From JAWOFN01 sp046497505 [NCBI: bacterium] (GTDB lineage Bacteria; Blakebacterota; Blakebacteria; Blakebacterales), in the NCBI GenBank assembly GCA_046497505.1, contig JAWOFN010000060.1, forward strand, positions 1-43,618: DNA of 43,618 nucleotides, written 5' to 3'. Shown here piece after piece: positions 42,720-43,618 of this stretch (within the stretch, counting starts at the first letter, position 1; each line of letters opens with the position of its first letter). The notes beneath the pieces were generated by a model that had not been told where the DNA came from, searched no databases, and worked only from the letters and a program-made list of their open reading frames with translations. A program made the position numbers and the translations under genes.

Positions 42720-43618
42720 ATGCGGGGACACCTGGTGGATGCGGCGGAACTGGAGGGACGGGTCGAAGGACTGCAGTGGAGGATGAAGGAGGAGGGGGTC
42801 GAGGGGGCCCTCCTCTTCCAGCGGGCGGACCTGGTCTACTACAGCGGGGCGGTCTTCCAGGGGGCGCTCCTGCTCCCGGCACGGGGGGAGGGGCGGCTCT
42901 TCGTGTGGAAAGCCGCGGGACGGCTTGGTGAGGCGTGTCCCTTCTCCCACACTCTCGTGAAGGGTCTCGGCCGGTTGCCCGGGGCGCTGCTGGAGGCCGC
43001 CCCCGGCTGGGGGGTGGTGGGTTTCGAGGAGGACACGGTGCCCGTGGGCTGGTGGCGGCACGGGGCACTTGCGGTGTGGCCCGATGCGGAGTGGCGGGAT
43101 ATCGCGCCGCTCATCCGTGAGCAGCGCAGCGTGAAGTCGGTCACCGAACTGGAGCACGTACGGGCCTCGGGGGCGGCCCTGTCCGCCGGTTTCCAGGCCC
43201 TGCCCGGACTGATCGAGGAGGGGATACCGGAATACGAGGTCCAGGCCCGGATGGACGTGGTGATGCGCAGGGCGGGCGACCAGGCCGGAGGGCGCGTGAG
43301 GGGGTTCAACGGTGAGGCGCGGGGGGTGGTGGCCTGGGGCCCCTCCGCTGCCGTGGATGCTCCCTTCGACGGTCCCATCGGTCAGCCGGGGCGGAACCCC
43401 TTCGCACCCATGGGGGCGGGGGATGCCCCCCTTGAGCCGGGTCTCCCCATCATCGTGGACCACACCGCCGGGGTGAACGGGTACATGACCGACATGACCC
43501 GCACCTTCTCCCTGGGGCCTCTCGAGAGCCGCTTCCACGAGGCCCACCACTTCTGCGTGGGACTGATGGAAGAGAGGGTACGGCGATTCGGGCCCGGGGC
43601 GATCCCGGCCGAGATCTA
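42720..43618 (+). CDS. M24-family peptidase (Xaa-Pro aminopeptidase-like), 3' end outside window
   Basis: The frame opens at ATG 42720 after GGAGAGG and runs off the right edge (299 codons seen). Residues about 10-135 form a creatinase/prolidase N-terminal domain (MKEEGVEGALLFQRADLVYY). REQRSVKSVTELEHVRASG marks the junction to the pita-bread catalytic domain. Two of the five metal ligands are visible as the two aspartates of VDHTAGVNGYMTDMTRTF. The His, Glu and Glu ligands would lie beyond the edge. The enzyme would remove N-terminal residues before proline, adding to the peptide-degrading set. It is divergent from the release-factor-like gene, with a 132-base gap. Confidence 0.85.
   Translation, partial: MRGHLVDAAELEGRVEGLQWRMKEEGVEGALLFQRADLVYYSGAVFQGALLLPARGEGRLFVWKAAGRLGEACPFSHTLVKGLGRLPGALLEAAPGWGVVGFEEDTVPVGWWRHGALAVWPDAEWRDIAPLIREQRSVKSVTELEHVRASGAALSAGFQALPGLIEEGIPEYEVQARMDVVMRRAGDQAGGRVRGFNGEARGVVAWGPSAAVDAPFDGPIGQPGRNPFAPMGAGDAPLEPGLPIIVDHTAGVNGYMTDMTRTFSLGPLESRFHEAHHFCVGLMEERVRRFGPGAIPAEI

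Overview
The window is a gene-dense, very GC-rich bacterial chromosome segment with no phage, insertion sequence or CRISPR array. Several traits occur together: an 819-residue duplicated permease of the ADOP type, four secreted M14 zinc carboxypeptidases, a 6-bladed propeller lipoprotein, a C-terminal extracellular sorting-like domain, a 30-residue AURKAIP1/COX24-type basic protein and an LPS-type glycosyltransferase. This set best fits a didermic Gemmatimonadota-like bacterium of the FCB side of the tree. The lineage is inferred from gene content, not computed.

Layout. (1) 1-6892: the end of one M14 peptidase, an ADP-forming acyl-CoA synthetase, then two secreted M14 peptidases in tandem. 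(2) 6971-11508, minus: a 4Fe-4S protein followed by two interlocked ABC ATPase/permease pairs. (3) 11625-15258: a lipoprotein M19 dipeptidase, tRNA-Arg(CCT), a propeller lipoprotein gene split by a frameshift at a run of seven G, and a beta-barrel protein. (4) 15398-17707, minus: maeB; then 17900-23498, plus: purD, purE, a TsaC/arginine-phosphatase-like fusion, a GT9 glycosyltransferase, a deoxyhypusine-synthase-like protein and a SPOR lipoprotein. From purE to the SPOR gene every junction overlaps. (5) 23576-29890: LysM lytic transglycosylase, SppA, HU, a zinc-ribbon/TPR membrane protein, the tiny basic ribosome-type protein, a tandem HD-GYP protein and a small helix-turn-helix protein. (6) 30001-33040: korAB and tRNA-Arg(CCG). 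(7) 33112-40395: a small unknown gene, proS, a third complete M14 peptidase with a C-terminal sorting-like domain, and a convergent ADOP permease. (8) 40603-43618: a decayed patch with two internally deleted gene remnants (a flavin disulfide reductase and rlmH) flanking an intact aldo/keto reductase, a release-factor-like gene, and the start of an M24 peptidase.

The genes suggest a protein- and peptide-degrading heterotroph. Secreted M14 carboxypeptidases, the M19 dipeptidase and the M24 peptidase release amino acids. KorAB oxidises 2-oxo acids to acyl-CoA with ferredoxin, the ADP-forming synthetase can recover ATP from acyl-CoA, and MaeB links C4 acids to pyruvate and NADPH. The most unusual items are the TsaC/arginine-phosphatase fusion inside a tightly overlapped envelope operon with an uncharacterised DHS-like protein, the paired internal deletions at 40.6-42.2 kb, the G7 frameshift, and the double HD-GYP protein.
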